A stretch of DNA of 22,075 nt, taken from contig JBCCFW010000130.1 in NCBI GenBank assembly GCA_039029535.1, positions 1-22,075 of the forward strand, written 5' to 3'. The DNA is from JBCCFW01 sp039029535. Its GTDB lineage: Bacteria; Acidobacteriota; JBCCFW01. The translations under genes were made by a program, and so were the position numbers. The notes under the pieces are model-generated. The model had not been told where the DNA came from, did no database searches, and saw only the letters and a list, made by a program, of their open reading frames with translations. Shown one piece after another: positions 14,125 to 22,075 of this stretch; the stretch's first letter is position 1; each line of letters opens with the position of its first letter.

Positions 14125-15210
14125 ATGACTCCTCGTGAACGCTTCCGTGAGCTGCTCTCCGGGCAGGTCGTCCTTGCACCCCTGACTCGGGGGGGCAACC
14201 TGCCCTTCCGTCGTCTGTGCGTCGAGATGGGTGCTCGGATCACCTACTCCGAGATGATCGACGCCCGACGTCTCGTGCGGGGCTTGAGCCGCGAGCGCGC
14301 GATGCTGCGACGTCACGCGAGCGAGCCGTGCTTCGGCGTTCAGATCGCCGCCCGTGATCCCGAGCTCGCGCTCAAGGCGGCGGCCAAGGTGCAGGAAGCC
14401 GGCGCTGACTTCATCGACGTGAACATGGGCTGTCCCATCGTCGCCTTCACGCGGAAGGGTCTCGGCGCCGCGCTGCTGGAGAAGCCACGGCGCATCGAGC
14501 GTCTTCTCACCGCCCTGCGCGCCGAGCTGGACATCCCCCTGCTGGCGAAGATCCGCATCGGCTACAAGGAGCACGTCATCAACGCGCTCCCCATCGCCAA
14601 GCTCATCGCGGACTGCGGGGTCGACGCCCTGGCCGTTCATGGCCGCACCCGCGGGCAGCGGTATCGTCGCCCGGCCGACTGGGACACCATCGCCGAGGTG
14701 GCCGAGGCCGTCGACGTCCCGGTCATCGGCAACGGCGACCTCCTTCACCCCAGCGACGCCCGTCGTCGTCTGGACGAGTCGGGCTGTGCTGCGCTCATGC
14801 TCGCTCGGGGTGCCCTGGTGGCTCCGTGGTTCTGGCAGGACCTGGGGAGCGACGACCGCGCGCGCTCGGGTGCAGAGCGGATGACCCTGGCGCGACGCTG
14901 GGTCGAGCTGGCGACCGAGCACTGGGGCGACGACGCTCACGGCTGGTCCCGCACGCTCGAGTTCCTGCGTTTCCATCTCGAGTTCTGGCGTCGCTACGTG
15001 CCGGTCGGTCACGAGAGCGACGGCGTGAGCTCGTTGCAGGGACGCCCCGACTTCGCGCCCCGCGATGCCGACGAGGAGCTGTTCTGGGCCGAGGGTGACG
15101 AGGCACTCCAGAGGATGGTCGAGGAGGTCGTCGCCCCCTTCGAGGTGCCGGCCGAAGCCCTCGAGTCGAAGAAGCCCGCCCCCGACACGACGGCGGGCGG
15201 CTGGAAGTGA
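14125..15210 (+). CDS. dus: tRNA-dihydrouridine synthase, Dus3-like
   Basis: A 361-aa flavoprotein that reduces specific uridines of tRNA to dihydrouridine using FMN and NAD(P)H. The N-terminus V-V-L-A-P-L-T-R-G-G-N-L-P-F-R-R-L-C-V-E-M-G-A is the FMN-binding first strand. Its T-x-x-G-N-L-P-F-R wording is closer to Dus3 than to DusA/B/C, which usually have M-x-G-V-T. Further signatures are N-M-G-C-P (catalytic Cys103), K-I-R-I-G (Lys142), A-V-H-G-R-T-R (His172) and G-N-G-D (202-205). A helical C-terminal domain follows. The ATG at 14125 gives the expected family start. No good ribosome-binding site precedes it, and the frame stays open upstream into the inserted element, where it is not protein-like. 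The element may therefore have replaced the native 5' region. It converges on the addA-like gene. Confidence 0.93.
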   Translation: MTPRERFRELLSGQVVLAPLTRGGNLPFRRLCVEMGARITYSEMIDARRLVRGLSRERAMLRRHASEPCFGVQIAARDPELALKAAAKVQEAGADFIDVNMGCPIVAFTRKGLGAALLEKPRRIERLLTALRAELDIPLLAKIRIGYKEHVINALPIAKLIADCGVDALAVHGRTRGQRYRRPADWDTIAEVAEAVDVPVIGNGDLLHPSDARRRLDESGCAALMLARGALVAPWFWQDLGSDDRARSGAERMTLARRWVELATEHWGDDAHGWSRTLEFLRFHLEFWRRYVPVGHESDGVSSLQGRPDFAPRDADEELFWAEGDEALQRMVEEVVAPFEVPAEALESKKPAPDTTAGGWK

Positions 15211-15259
15211 CGAGCATGAGCAGCAAGGACCTCCTGGCGGTCCCCGTCCTGGTGTTCGC

Positions 15260-15289
15260 CAGCTCGACCGACGCCGCCGAGACGAGCTG
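15260..15289. terminator. Hairpin between convergent dus and addA-like genes
   Basis: CAGCTCG (15260-15266) and CGAGCTG (15283-15289) make a 7-bp stem with a 16-nt loop in the 84-bp convergent gap, six bases beyond the addA-like stop on the minus strand. No U-tract is present. It could end either transcript. Confidence 0.4.
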
Positions 15290-15294
15290 AGCCT

Positions 15295-18200
15295 TCAGGC
15301 CATCAACACGACGCCGCGCACCTCGGCACCGGTCGCGAGCGCCAGGGCTTCGCAGTAGAGACCGACCTGCCGGGCGTGCTTGTCGCGGCCGGCTTCGAGA
15401 TCGCGATCGGTCTTGTAGTCGACGACCGTCCAGCTCCCGTCGGCTTCCTTGAAGACCATGTCGATGACGCCTTCGGCGAGGCTCCCGTCGCCGGCCGGCC
15501 ACTGGACCGGGCACTCCCGACGCAAGTCCTTGCTCTCCGCGGCCCGTTGCATGAGCGGGTGGGAGAGCACGCCGGACGCCACCTCGGAAGCCGAGGCGAT
15601 CTCCTCCTCGGTGGCTCCGAGCAGGCGTCCTTGATGCGCGGCCGCCGCCTCGATCTCCTTCAGTCGAGCGCCCGGCTCTTCGGTCTCGAGAATGGCGTGC
15701 ACCAGCGTGCCGAAGCGCGCGCCGCCGGGCCGGTCTTCTCGACGACCGATGACCTCCTCGAACGTCACCTTCTCCACGCTGGTCATCGCGTGCTCGGCGA
15801 GCTCGGTCACCTTGGTCACGACCTGGGTCGCTTGCAGCCCGTTGTCGAGTCGGAGCTGGCGCAGGTCCTGCCACTCCTCGTGCGCCCGCGCACCGGCCTC
15901 GGCTTGACCGCTCTCGTCGGCCTGCAAGATGACCTGCTGACGCAAGCCGACCTGCTCGCCGACGCTCAGCTCGAGCACCGCCGGGTCCCACCAGACCACG
16001 GAGTGATCGCCGGCGCGCGGTCGGTGGAGCCCGGGCATGACGGCGTCGTGGGGGCTGACCTTGGCGTTGTCGGGACGATCGGGGACCGAGTCCATCCCGA
16101 ACTCGGGACAGCCGGGAGCCTCGTGGCCGCTGCGTCGATCGACGTCGGCCGGGTAGACGGCGGGATCGAGGACGGTCAGCCAGCCGGCGGGGCGCTTCCC
16201 GCCCCAGGGCTCCTCGTCGCCGAGCACCGGGAGCACGAGGATGTCGCGGGCGCGGGTGGCCGCGACGTAGGTCAGCCGCTTGGCCTCGGCCACGTCGCGG
16301 TTCCACTCGAGCTCACGATGGTCGGAGAGCTCGGTCGGCGCGCAGTCGCAGAGCGGCTCGGCCCAGACCCCCGTGCGGGCGTCGACGTGACGCGAGGGGG
16401 TGTCCCGCGCTTCCTTGCAGGTCGGGTCGACGAGGATGAGCACCGGGAACTCGAGACCCTTGGCCGCGTGCGCCGTCATGATCCGCACGCCCTCAGTGCC
16501 TTCCTCGACCACCGGAGCGTCGGCGATGCCGCCGCGGTCCGAGTCCTCCTCGAGCATCTCGACGAAGCCGCGGAAGGAGGTCGCTCCCTGTCGCTCGAAG
16601 CGACGCGCGAGGTCGATGACCCGGAGACAGTTGGCCAGCGCCTGCTCACCGGTGGGCCAGATGGCCAACGCAGCATGGGCGCGAGTCAGGGCGAGGAAAC
16701 GGTGGAGGGTCTCGGCGATGGGGCGTCGGTTTCGCTTGCGATGGAGCCGACCGAGAACCTCGAGAGCGTCGGCGACGCTGCGCTGGTCGTCGGTGAGGTC
16801 TTCGTCCTCGAGCCGACGCAGCGGATGCAGCCGACCGACGTTCTGGTGGAAGTCGAGCAGGACGTCGTCGCCGATGCCGAAGAAGGGGCCGTGCAAGGTC
16901 GCGTACACGCGGAGGTGGTCGTCGGGCCACTCGATGGCGCAGAGGGCGTTGCGCAGCGCGAGCACTTCCTCGCGATCGTGGAAGGAGTGACCACCGATCT
17001 GCACGTGGGGGATGCGCCGCTTCTCCAGCTCGCGGACGTAGGGGCGGGTCGCGTCGCTGCGGAAGCTGCGGAAGCGCCGGAACAGCAGGCAGACGTGTCG
17101 CGCCTCGATGCGCACCTGCTCGCCGCTCTCCGGGTCAGGCAGGGTCCAGCCACTGTCCTTGAGCAGCCAGTCGACCCAGGCACCGACCGCCTTGGGGAAC
17201 GACTCCTCGATCCTCCAGTCGACCATCTTCCCGTAGTCGCCGTAGGGCGCGGGGACGGGCAGGGCGACGACGGAGGGACGGTCGGTCGGGTCGTCGCGGA
17301 CGGGTGAGAGCGGAACGTACTCGGCCTGCGTGCCGTCGGCAGCCCCCGTGAGCACGGGCGCGAAGGAGGCGTTGACCAGGCTCTGGAGGGCGGGCACCGA
17401 GCGGAAGCTCGTCGTCAGGTGCAGGAGCTCGGCGCCCAGGCCCATGAGCCGCTGCTTGAGCACTTCGTAGAGCGCGACGTCGGCGCGGCGGAAGCGGTAG
17501 ATCGACTGCTTCGGATCACCGACGAGGAAGAGCTTGCCGCGCACCGGCTCGAGGTCACGCCAGTCGGCCTGATGGTCGTCGGAGGCGAGCCGCAGCAGGA
17601 TCTCGGCCTGGAGCGGATCGGTGTCCTGGAACTCGTCGATGAAGAAGTGCGAGAAGCGAGCGGACAGCTCCTCGCGGACGGCGGGCTGCTCTTGCAGGAG
17701 CCGGCGCGTGTAGAGCAACAGGTCGACGAAGTCCACGCGACCGGCGCGTCGCTTCAGCTCCTCGTAAGATTCGACGACCTCACGCAGCTCGGCCTGGAGC
17801 AAGGCGGCGAGGTCGGCGTCGGCACGATCGAAGAGGCTCTCGAGCTCGGCCTTGGCGATGTTGCGCTGAGCGATGACCTCTTCCCGGCTCAGCCCGCCGC
17901 CGAACCACTTGCCCCGTCCCTTCCAGTGCCAGTGAGTGCGCTTGGACTTCACCAGACGGCGCAGCTCCGCCTCCATCCCGTCGATGTCACCGGCCGCGCG
18001 GAGACGACGTGACTCGACGAGGAAGTCGCCGATCTCCTGGAGGTTCTTGGCGAGCCAGTCCTCCTCGCTCTCGGCCTTGTTCGCGAGCTCGGCCAACTCC
18101 TCGAGTGACTTGAAGGCCTGCTCGACCTCGACGGCGCGATCGAAGCCGTCGGGGCGGCTCCACGGCGTGGTGAAGTCACGGTGCTCGGCGAGGGCGTCCA

Positions 18201-18807
18201 CCGCCTGCATGAGCTTCTCGCGGGGACCGGGGGCGTCGCGACGGGCGGGCCGACGTCGCAGCATCCGAACGAGCCCGGGTCGTCGCGGCTCCTTCTTGCG
18301 TGCGCCACGACGGCTGCCTTCTCCCTCGTCGGTGAGGGCTTGCTGGAACCAGGCCTCGAAGGCCTGCTGGCGCAGCCGACGTGCTTCGCCCTCGTCACAG
18401 ACCTCGAAGAGGGGATCGACGCCGGCCTCCACCGGACGCTCGTGGAGCAGGTCGCTACAGAAGCCGTGCAGCGTGCCGATGCGCGCCAACTCGAGCTGCT
18501 CGAGCGCCCGTTCGATGCGAACACGACCCTCGTCTTCTCGTGGGAGACGCTGACGCTCGTCTTCGAGCGCGCCACGCAAGCGGAGACGCATCTCGCCGGC
18601 GGCCTTCTCGGTGAAGGTCACGGCGACGACGCGATCGAGCTCGGCCTTGCCGGCGAGCACGAGGGCGACCAGCCGTGACACCAGAGCGGTGGTCTTGCCG
18701 GTGCCGGCGGCGGCCTCGACGAAGAAGGTGTCGTCGAGATCCTCGACGATGCGACGTCGGGCCTCGGCGTCGGCGAGCTCAGTCACCGGTCGGCTCGGGG
18801 CGCTCAT
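15295..18807 (-). CDS. addA: AddA-type UvrD/Rep helicase-nuclease subunit
   Basis: A 1170-aa superfamily 1A helicase fused to a PD-(D/E)XK nuclease, which processes double-strand breaks for RecA loading. Helicase motifs are complete: Walker A A-A-G-T-G-K-T-T (33-40), V-A-V-T-F-T-E-K-A-A (61-70), G-T-L-H-G-F-C (111-117), Walker B F-I-D-E-F-Q-D-T-D (389-397), G-D-P-K-Q-S-I-Y-R-F-R (430-440), T-S-F-R-S (466-470), I-M-T-A-H-A-A-K-G-L-E-F (776-787) and T-Y-V-A-A-T-R-A-R (846-854). Nuclease residues are His1037, Asp1116, Asp1130, Lys1132 (V-D-Y-K-T-D) and Tyr1151. The ATG at 18807 overlaps the upstream stop as ATGA, giving translational coupling with the AddB-like partner. The open frame beyond it is antisense-like and not used. 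A basic Arg/Lys-rich insert occupies residues 165-197. The exact subfamily (AddA versus RecB-like) is inferred from the partner. Confidence 0.93.
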   Translation of the reverse strand: MSAPSRPVTELADAEARRRIVEDLDDTFFVEAAAGTGKTTALVSRLVALVLAGKAELDRVVAVTFTEKAAGEMRLRLRGALEDERQRLPREDEGRVRIERALEQLELARIGTLHGFCSDLLHERPVEAGVDPLFEVCDEGEARRLRQQAFEAWFQQALTDEGEGSRRGARKKEPRRPGLVRMLRRRPARRDAPGPREKLMQAVDALAEHRDFTTPWSRPDGFDRAVEVEQAFKSLEELAELANKAESEEDWLAKNLQEIGDFLVESRRLRAAGDIDGMEAELRRLVKSKRTHWHWKGRGKWFGGGLSREEVIAQRNIAKAELESLFDRADADLAALLQAELREVVESYEELKRRAGRVDFVDLLLYTRRLLQEQPAVREELSARFSHFFIDEFQDTDPLQAEILLRLASDDHQADWRDLEPVRGKLFLVGDPKQSIYRFRRADVALYEVLKQRLMGLGAELLHLTTSFRSVPALQSLVNASFAPVLTGAADGTQAEYVPLSPVRDDPTDRPSVVALPVPAPYGDYGKMVDWRIEESFPKAVGAWVDWLLKDSGWTLPDPESGEQVRIEARHVCLLFRRFRSFRSDATRPYVRELEKRRIPHVQIGGHSFHDREEVLALRNALCAIEWPDDHLRVYATLHGPFFGIGDDVLLDFHQNVGRLHPLRRLEDEDLTDDQRSVADALEVLGRLHRKRNRRPIAETLHRFLALTRAHAALAIWPTGEQALANCLRVIDLARRFERQGATSFRGFVEMLEEDSDRGGIADAPVVEEGTEGVRIMTAHAAKGLEFPVLILVDPTCKEARDTPSRHVDARTGVWAEPLCDCAPTELSDHRELEWNRDVAEAKRLTYVAATRARDILVLPVLGDEEPWGGKRPAGWLTVLDPAVYPADVDRRSGHEAPGCPEFGMDSVPDRPDNAKVSPHDAVMPGLHRPRAGDHSVVWWDPAVLELSVGEQVGLRQQVILQADESGQAEAGARAHEEWQDLRQLRLDNGLQATQVVTKVTELAEHAMTSVEKVTFEEVIGRREDRPGGARFGTLVHAILETEEPGARLKEIEAAAAHQGRLLGATEEEIASASEVASGVLSHPLMQRAAESKDLRRECPVQWPAGDGSLAEGVIDMVFKEADGSWTVVDYKTDRDLEAGRDKHARQVGLYCEALALATGAEVRGVVLMA

Positions 18808-21800
18808 CGCAGGCTCCGCAGGCGGTGGAGGTCGGCCAGGGGTTCCTGGCGCTTGAAGGACGAGCGGAGCTCTTCGTAGGGACCGCAGACGACCTGGTAG
18901 TCGCAGAAGCGACAGGCACCGGCGTCCGGTGAGGCGGGGAGGAAGGGCTCGCGAAGGGCGTCGTCGATGGTCTTGGCGACCTCGTCGGCAGCAGAGCGAG
19001 CCTCCTCGTCGAGCTTGACCATGCGCTCGGCGAAGCCACCGGCTTCCGTGCAGTACCAGAGGCGACCCGACTCGACGGTGGCTTCGGGCTCGAGCTTCTC
19101 GACCGCGAGAGCGTAGAGCACGGGTTGAAGCGTGCCGCCGCCGGCGACCACGGTGTCGGAGCCGACCCAGACCTTGCCGGTCTTGTAGTCGGTCACCCTG
19201 AGCCGACCATCCTCCGTGTTGCGTTCGACGAGGTCGATGGAGCCGCGCAACCGCAGGCCGTTGTCCAGCGGCACGTCCTCGTCGACGGAGTGGGCGTCGG
19301 CGGCGTCGCGCTGCCCGGTGAGACCGAAGGACAGCTCGAAGCGCCAGGGCACGTAGCCCGAGGCATCCGCGCGGAGTCGACGCAGCCACTCGCGCAGGTC
19401 GAGCTCGATGTCGGCGATGGCGTCGCTCCAGACCTTCTCGATGGCGGGCGCGAGCTCCCAGTGGAACTCGTCGGCGACCTCGCGCAAGCAGCGGTCGAGC
19501 AGCGCGGCATCTTCCTCCTCACGCGCCGGAAGGAACGGCAAGCCGCCGTCCTCCTGAAGCTGGGTGAGGAAGCGGAACTGCACCTCGTGAACGAAGGAGC
19601 CTTTCTGCAGCGGGTCCATCTCCTCGATGACCTCGGGGACCTCACGAGGACGCAGGCGCAGCACCGCGTACAGGAAGAACCGATAGGGACACGACGAGTA
19701 GCTCTGCAACGCGGTGGGCGAGTAGCTCCGCTCGGAGAGCGCGTGTCCCTTCATCGCCTCGACGGCGGCGTCGCTCGGCTTCACCAGGCCATCGGCGACG
19801 GTCCAGGCCCGGTGCCAGCGTCGGGCGCGGGCTCGCAGCGCACGCCCGAGGTGAGGGTTGGCTTCGAGGAGGACGCGAGCCCGTCCGGAGGCGTCCTCCT
19901 TGCTGGCGCCGAGCAACGACTCGAGCAGCACGAGGTCGTGCTCCGCCTCGTCGATGGCCTGAGATGCCTGCCGCGGAGCCGGCCAGCCGACGCGGGCTTC
20001 CACGACCTGCTCCGCGCGACGCGCGAGCTCGTCGAAGCTCGGCAGTCGGCCCTCGGCGGCCCGCAGGGCTTCGAGCGCGTAGAACGAGGGGACGCGCGGA
20101 CGACCCTGGTCGAGGTCGAGGCGAGGGTAGGAGAGGACGACGCTCCGACGTGCGGCTCCGACACCGACGTGAAGGAGGAGACGCTCGGCGGCCTGACGGT
20201 CCTCACGACGCGGGAGACGGTCATCGAGCTGCTCGCGCAGCGAGTCGAGAAGGATGGGCTCCTCGACGATCTTCTTCGGGAACAGCTTCTCGGCCAGTCC
20301 CGGCAGGAAGACGACGTCGAAGGACAGGCCGCGGGCGGCGTCGACCGGCGCGACGAACACCCGCCCGGCGCGACGGCTCTTCTCGGGTTCGGTCACCTGG
20401 AGCAGGCGTTGCTCGAGGACGAGCCTCACCTCCTCCAGCCCGACCGGACCGACGTCGGCCATGGGAGCGAGCTCGGAGAGCACCGACAGCACCCGCTCGG
20501 GCCGACGCAGGCTGCGCGTGGCGAGGTCGCGGAGCCGCTGGAGCCAGAGAGCCCAGCGCCCCTGCGTGGGCAAGCGCTCGAGCTCGGCGAGCAGGGGTAG
20601 GGCGAAGTCCGCGAGGACTTGCAGCGAGGCGAGGTCGCTGCGGAGACGGTCGGCGACCGGGGAATCGGGCTCTTCCTCGGCGTCGAGGCTCTTCTGCAGG
20701 CTCGCCTTCAGGCCGTCGAGTCGACGCTGCCAGCGATCGAGCCCGCCGATGACCGCGGCGTCGACGATGAAGCGCTCCCAGCGTCGCGGCGCGCGGAGGT
20801 TGCCGGCGACCGCGGCTTCTTCTTCGGGGGCCTCCTGGACTGCGCCTTCGTGTCCCGCGGCGAGCTCCTCGTCGGCAGCGTCGGTCACCGCTTCGGCCAC
20901 CGCGCTCGCGCTGACCAGCTCTTCGTCGGGGGCCACCCAGTTGCGGTCCTCCGGCCAGGCCGGGGGCGGGGCGCCCTCGTCCAGGTCGGGGACCTGTCCG
21001 AGTGACAAGTACTCGGCGAAGGCCCGGGCCGACAGCCCTTCGGAGGCGCAGGTGAGCAGCGCGAGGAGGGCGCGACCGGTGGGATCGGGACGCAGCGCGC
21101 CGCGGCTGAAGTGAACGGGGATGTCGGCGCGGGCGAAGGCTTCTTCCAGGTGGGCGCGGTGTTGCTCGGGTGAGCGGAGGAGCACGGCGACCTGGTCGAA
21201 GCGCGTGCCGCCCTCGGCGAGGACGTGGATGCGACGGGCGATCTCCACGCACTCGCGCGCCTCGCCCGGAGCGGAGAAGACGACCACCGCATCGTCGGGC
21301 TCGCCGGCTTCGGGCTCCTCGTCGGAGAAGAGCTGCTGTTGGAGTCGGTCGAGCGACGAGGTGGCCGCTCCCTCGTCGAGGGTCTCGAGCTGAAGGTCGA
21401 GCTCGGCCAGCTTCTCGAGGCTGCGACGGTCGGAGCTGGGGAGGGTGACCAGGGCGTCGGGGGCGCGGCGGGCGAGGGCGGTGACCAGGTCGAAGTCGAG
21501 TGCGCCTTCGAGCGCGGGATCGAGAAAGAGAGTGGGCTGGTCGAGGTGCTCGTCGTCACCGAGCACGCTGCGGACGCGTTCGGTGGCCAAGGTCACGATC
21601 TCGGCGCGGTCGGCGAAGCCGCCCTTGCGGAGGTCGGCGATGGTCTTGAGGAGGAGCTTGGCCAGCGCGGGGGAGAAGCGGTCCAGCCGCTTGGGGTCGA
21701 CGGCCTGCTCGCGGAGCTCGTGCAGCACCTCGGCGACGGCGATCGGGAAGCCGGGTGACTCGGCCGTCTCACCGTAGACGGCGAGGTCCTTCTTCTTGGC

Positions 21801-22075
21801 GAGCTGATGGATGGCTCGGGTGACCAGGGCGATGAGCGGGAGGCGGCCGACGGAGACGAGCTGACGGGTCTGGAGGTCGGGACCGGCCAGGCGGGCGGCG
21901 AGCCGGGACAGGGAGAGGGGGCGCCAGCCGAAGCTGGCCGGTCGGTCGGCAGAGCAGCGACGAAGCAGCTCGCGAGCCGCCTCGTCGCTGGCGCCCACGA
22001 CCAGCACGGGCTGGTCAGGCGCGAACTGCTTCAACCACTCCCTCGCCCGCTCGAGACGACTCTCGGCGCTCGAGG
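18804..22075 (-). CDS. addB: AddB-type PD-(D/E)XK nuclease subunit, 5' end outside window
   Basis: At least 1089 aa are visible. The frame is open to the right edge and the residues there (ERAREWLKQ before VLVVGAS) are protein-like, so the true start lies beyond it; the TTG at 22034 is not taken as the start. The order AddB then AddA with an ATGA overlap is usual for this complex. The C-terminal nuclease has G-S-F-V-H-E, G-S-I-D-L-V, T-D-Y-K-T-G-K and Q-P-V-L-Y-A. An iron-sulfur staple is present: S-C-P-Y-R-F-F upstream (Cys at 19689-19691) and C-R-F-C-D-Y-Q-V-V-C near the end. The helicase-like N-terminal half has no G-x-G-K-T Walker A where one might align (V-V-G-A-S-D-E-A-A), so it is probably an inactive helicase fold. 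A Glu/Ala-rich acidic insert lies near 20800-20930. Confidence 0.9.
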   Translation of the reverse strand, partial: SSAESRLERAREWLKQFAPDQPVLVVGASDEAARELLRRCSADRPASFGWRPLSLSRLAARLAGPDLQTRQLVSVGRLPLIALVTRAIHQLAKKKDLAVYGETAESPGFPIAVAEVLHELREQAVDPKRLDRFSPALAKLLLKTIADLRKGGFADRAEIVTLATERVRSVLGDDEHLDQPTLFLDPALEGALDFDLVTALARRAPDALVTLPSSDRRSLEKLAELDLQLETLDEGAATSSLDRLQQQLFSDEEPEAGEPDDAVVVFSAPGEARECVEIARRIHVLAEGGTRFDQVAVLLRSPEQHRAHLEEAFARADIPVHFSRGALRPDPTGRALLALLTCASEGLSARAFAEYLSLGQVPDLDEGAPPPAWPEDRNWVAPDEELVSASAVAEAVTDAADEELAAGHEGAVQEAPEEEAAVAGNLRAPRRWERFIVDAAVIGGLDRWQRRLDGLKASLQKSLDAEEEPDSPVADRLRSDLASLQVLADFALPLLAELERLPTQGRWALWLQRLRDLATRSLRRPERVLSVLSELAPMADVGPVGLEEVRLVLEQRLLQVTEPEKSRRAGRVFVAPVDAARGLSFDVVFLPGLAEKLFPKKIVEEPILLDSLREQLDDRLPRREDRQAAERLLLHVGVGAARRSVVLSYPRLDLDQGRPRVPSFYALEALRAAEGRLPSFDELARRAEQVVEARVGWPAPRQASQAIDEAEHDLVLLESLLGASKEDASGRARVLLEANPHLGRALRARARRWHRAWTVADGLVKPSDAAVEAMKGHALSERSYSPTALQSYSSCPYRFFLYAVLRLRPREVPEVIEEMDPLQKGSFVHEVQFRFLTQLQEDGGLPFLPAREEEDAALLDRCLREVADEFHWELAPAIEKVWSDAIADIELDLREWLRRLRADASGYVPWRFELSFGLTGQRDAADAHSVDEDVPLDNGLRLRGSIDLVERNTEDGRLRVTDYKTGKVWVGSDTVVAGGGTLQPVLYALAVEKLEPEATVESGRLWYCTEAGGFAERMVKLDEEARSAADEVAKTIDDALREPFLPASPDAGACRFCDYQVVCGPYEELRSSFKRQEPLADLHRLRSLR

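Noticed and set aside
15376..17307. A 643-codon open frame on the + strand
   Set aside because: It is exactly antisense to the addA-like gene, whose motifs are complete. Its translation is Val/Gly/Asp-rich with no ribosome-binding site, as expected for antisense frames in G/C-rich coding DNA.
18808..19389. N-terminal extension of the addA-like frame
   Set aside because: Arg-rich, lies inside the addB-like gene in another frame, and the ATGA overlap at 18804-18807 gives a far better start.
1..22075. tRNA, rRNA, CRISPR array, integrase or phage genes
   Set aside because: No cloverleaf with a GTTCRANNC T-arm, no regularly spaced repeats and no recognisable recombinase were found by eye on either strand.

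Overview
This is a high-GC bacterial chromosomal window (about two-thirds G+C by eye). Genes are dense, ribosome-binding sites are purine-rich and codons mostly end in G or C. The taxon cannot be fixed from the sequence. The gene content fits a free-living Gram-negative lineage such as Acidobacteriota, Myxococcota, Planctomycetota or a related candidate phylum: several Sec-exported proteins of unknown function, a DUF5117/DUF4953-type zinc metalloprotease, a zf-TFIIB protein, a Dus3-like dihydrouridine synthase and an AddAB-type helicase-nuclease. No phage, CRISPR, rRNA or tRNA genes were seen.

Layout: (1) 61-1553 holds two divergent genes, a DUF4863/PnbB-like cupin-type protein (-) and an unrecognised, possibly beta-propeller protein (+). 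(2) 1554-1935 is a long convergent gap without a gene. (3) 1936-5765 (-) is a tight three-gene operon of secreted proteins of unknown function, with a 3-nt gap and an ATGA overlap. (4) 5879-8072 holds a divergent pair, a DUF1648/DUF5808 membrane protein (-) and an alpha/beta-hydrolase esterase (+). The esterase is followed by a strong hairpin overlapping its stop codon. (5) 8121-13003 (-) carries the large exported metalloprotease, a conserved hypothetical and an exported hypothetical. A structured leader precedes the protease. (6) 13162-13800 (+) is the zf-TFIIB zinc-ribbon protein. (7) 13822-14082 is a 261-bp element bounded by 25-bp terminal inverted repeats (23 of 25 match) with strong internal RNA-like folds. 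It lies just upstream of a tRNA-dihydrouridine synthase gene (+, 14125-15210). (8) 15295 to the window end (-) is an AddB/AddA-type pair for recombinational repair of double-strand breaks, coupled by an ATGA overlap. The upstream addB-like gene runs off the right edge.

The genes look mainly like housekeeping (tRNA modification, DNA repair) mixed with cell-envelope and secreted functions. The two most notable non-standard signals are the MITE-like element at 13822-14082 and the uncharacterised secreted-protein operon. The competing-hairpin leader upstream of the metalloprotease is a weaker third.
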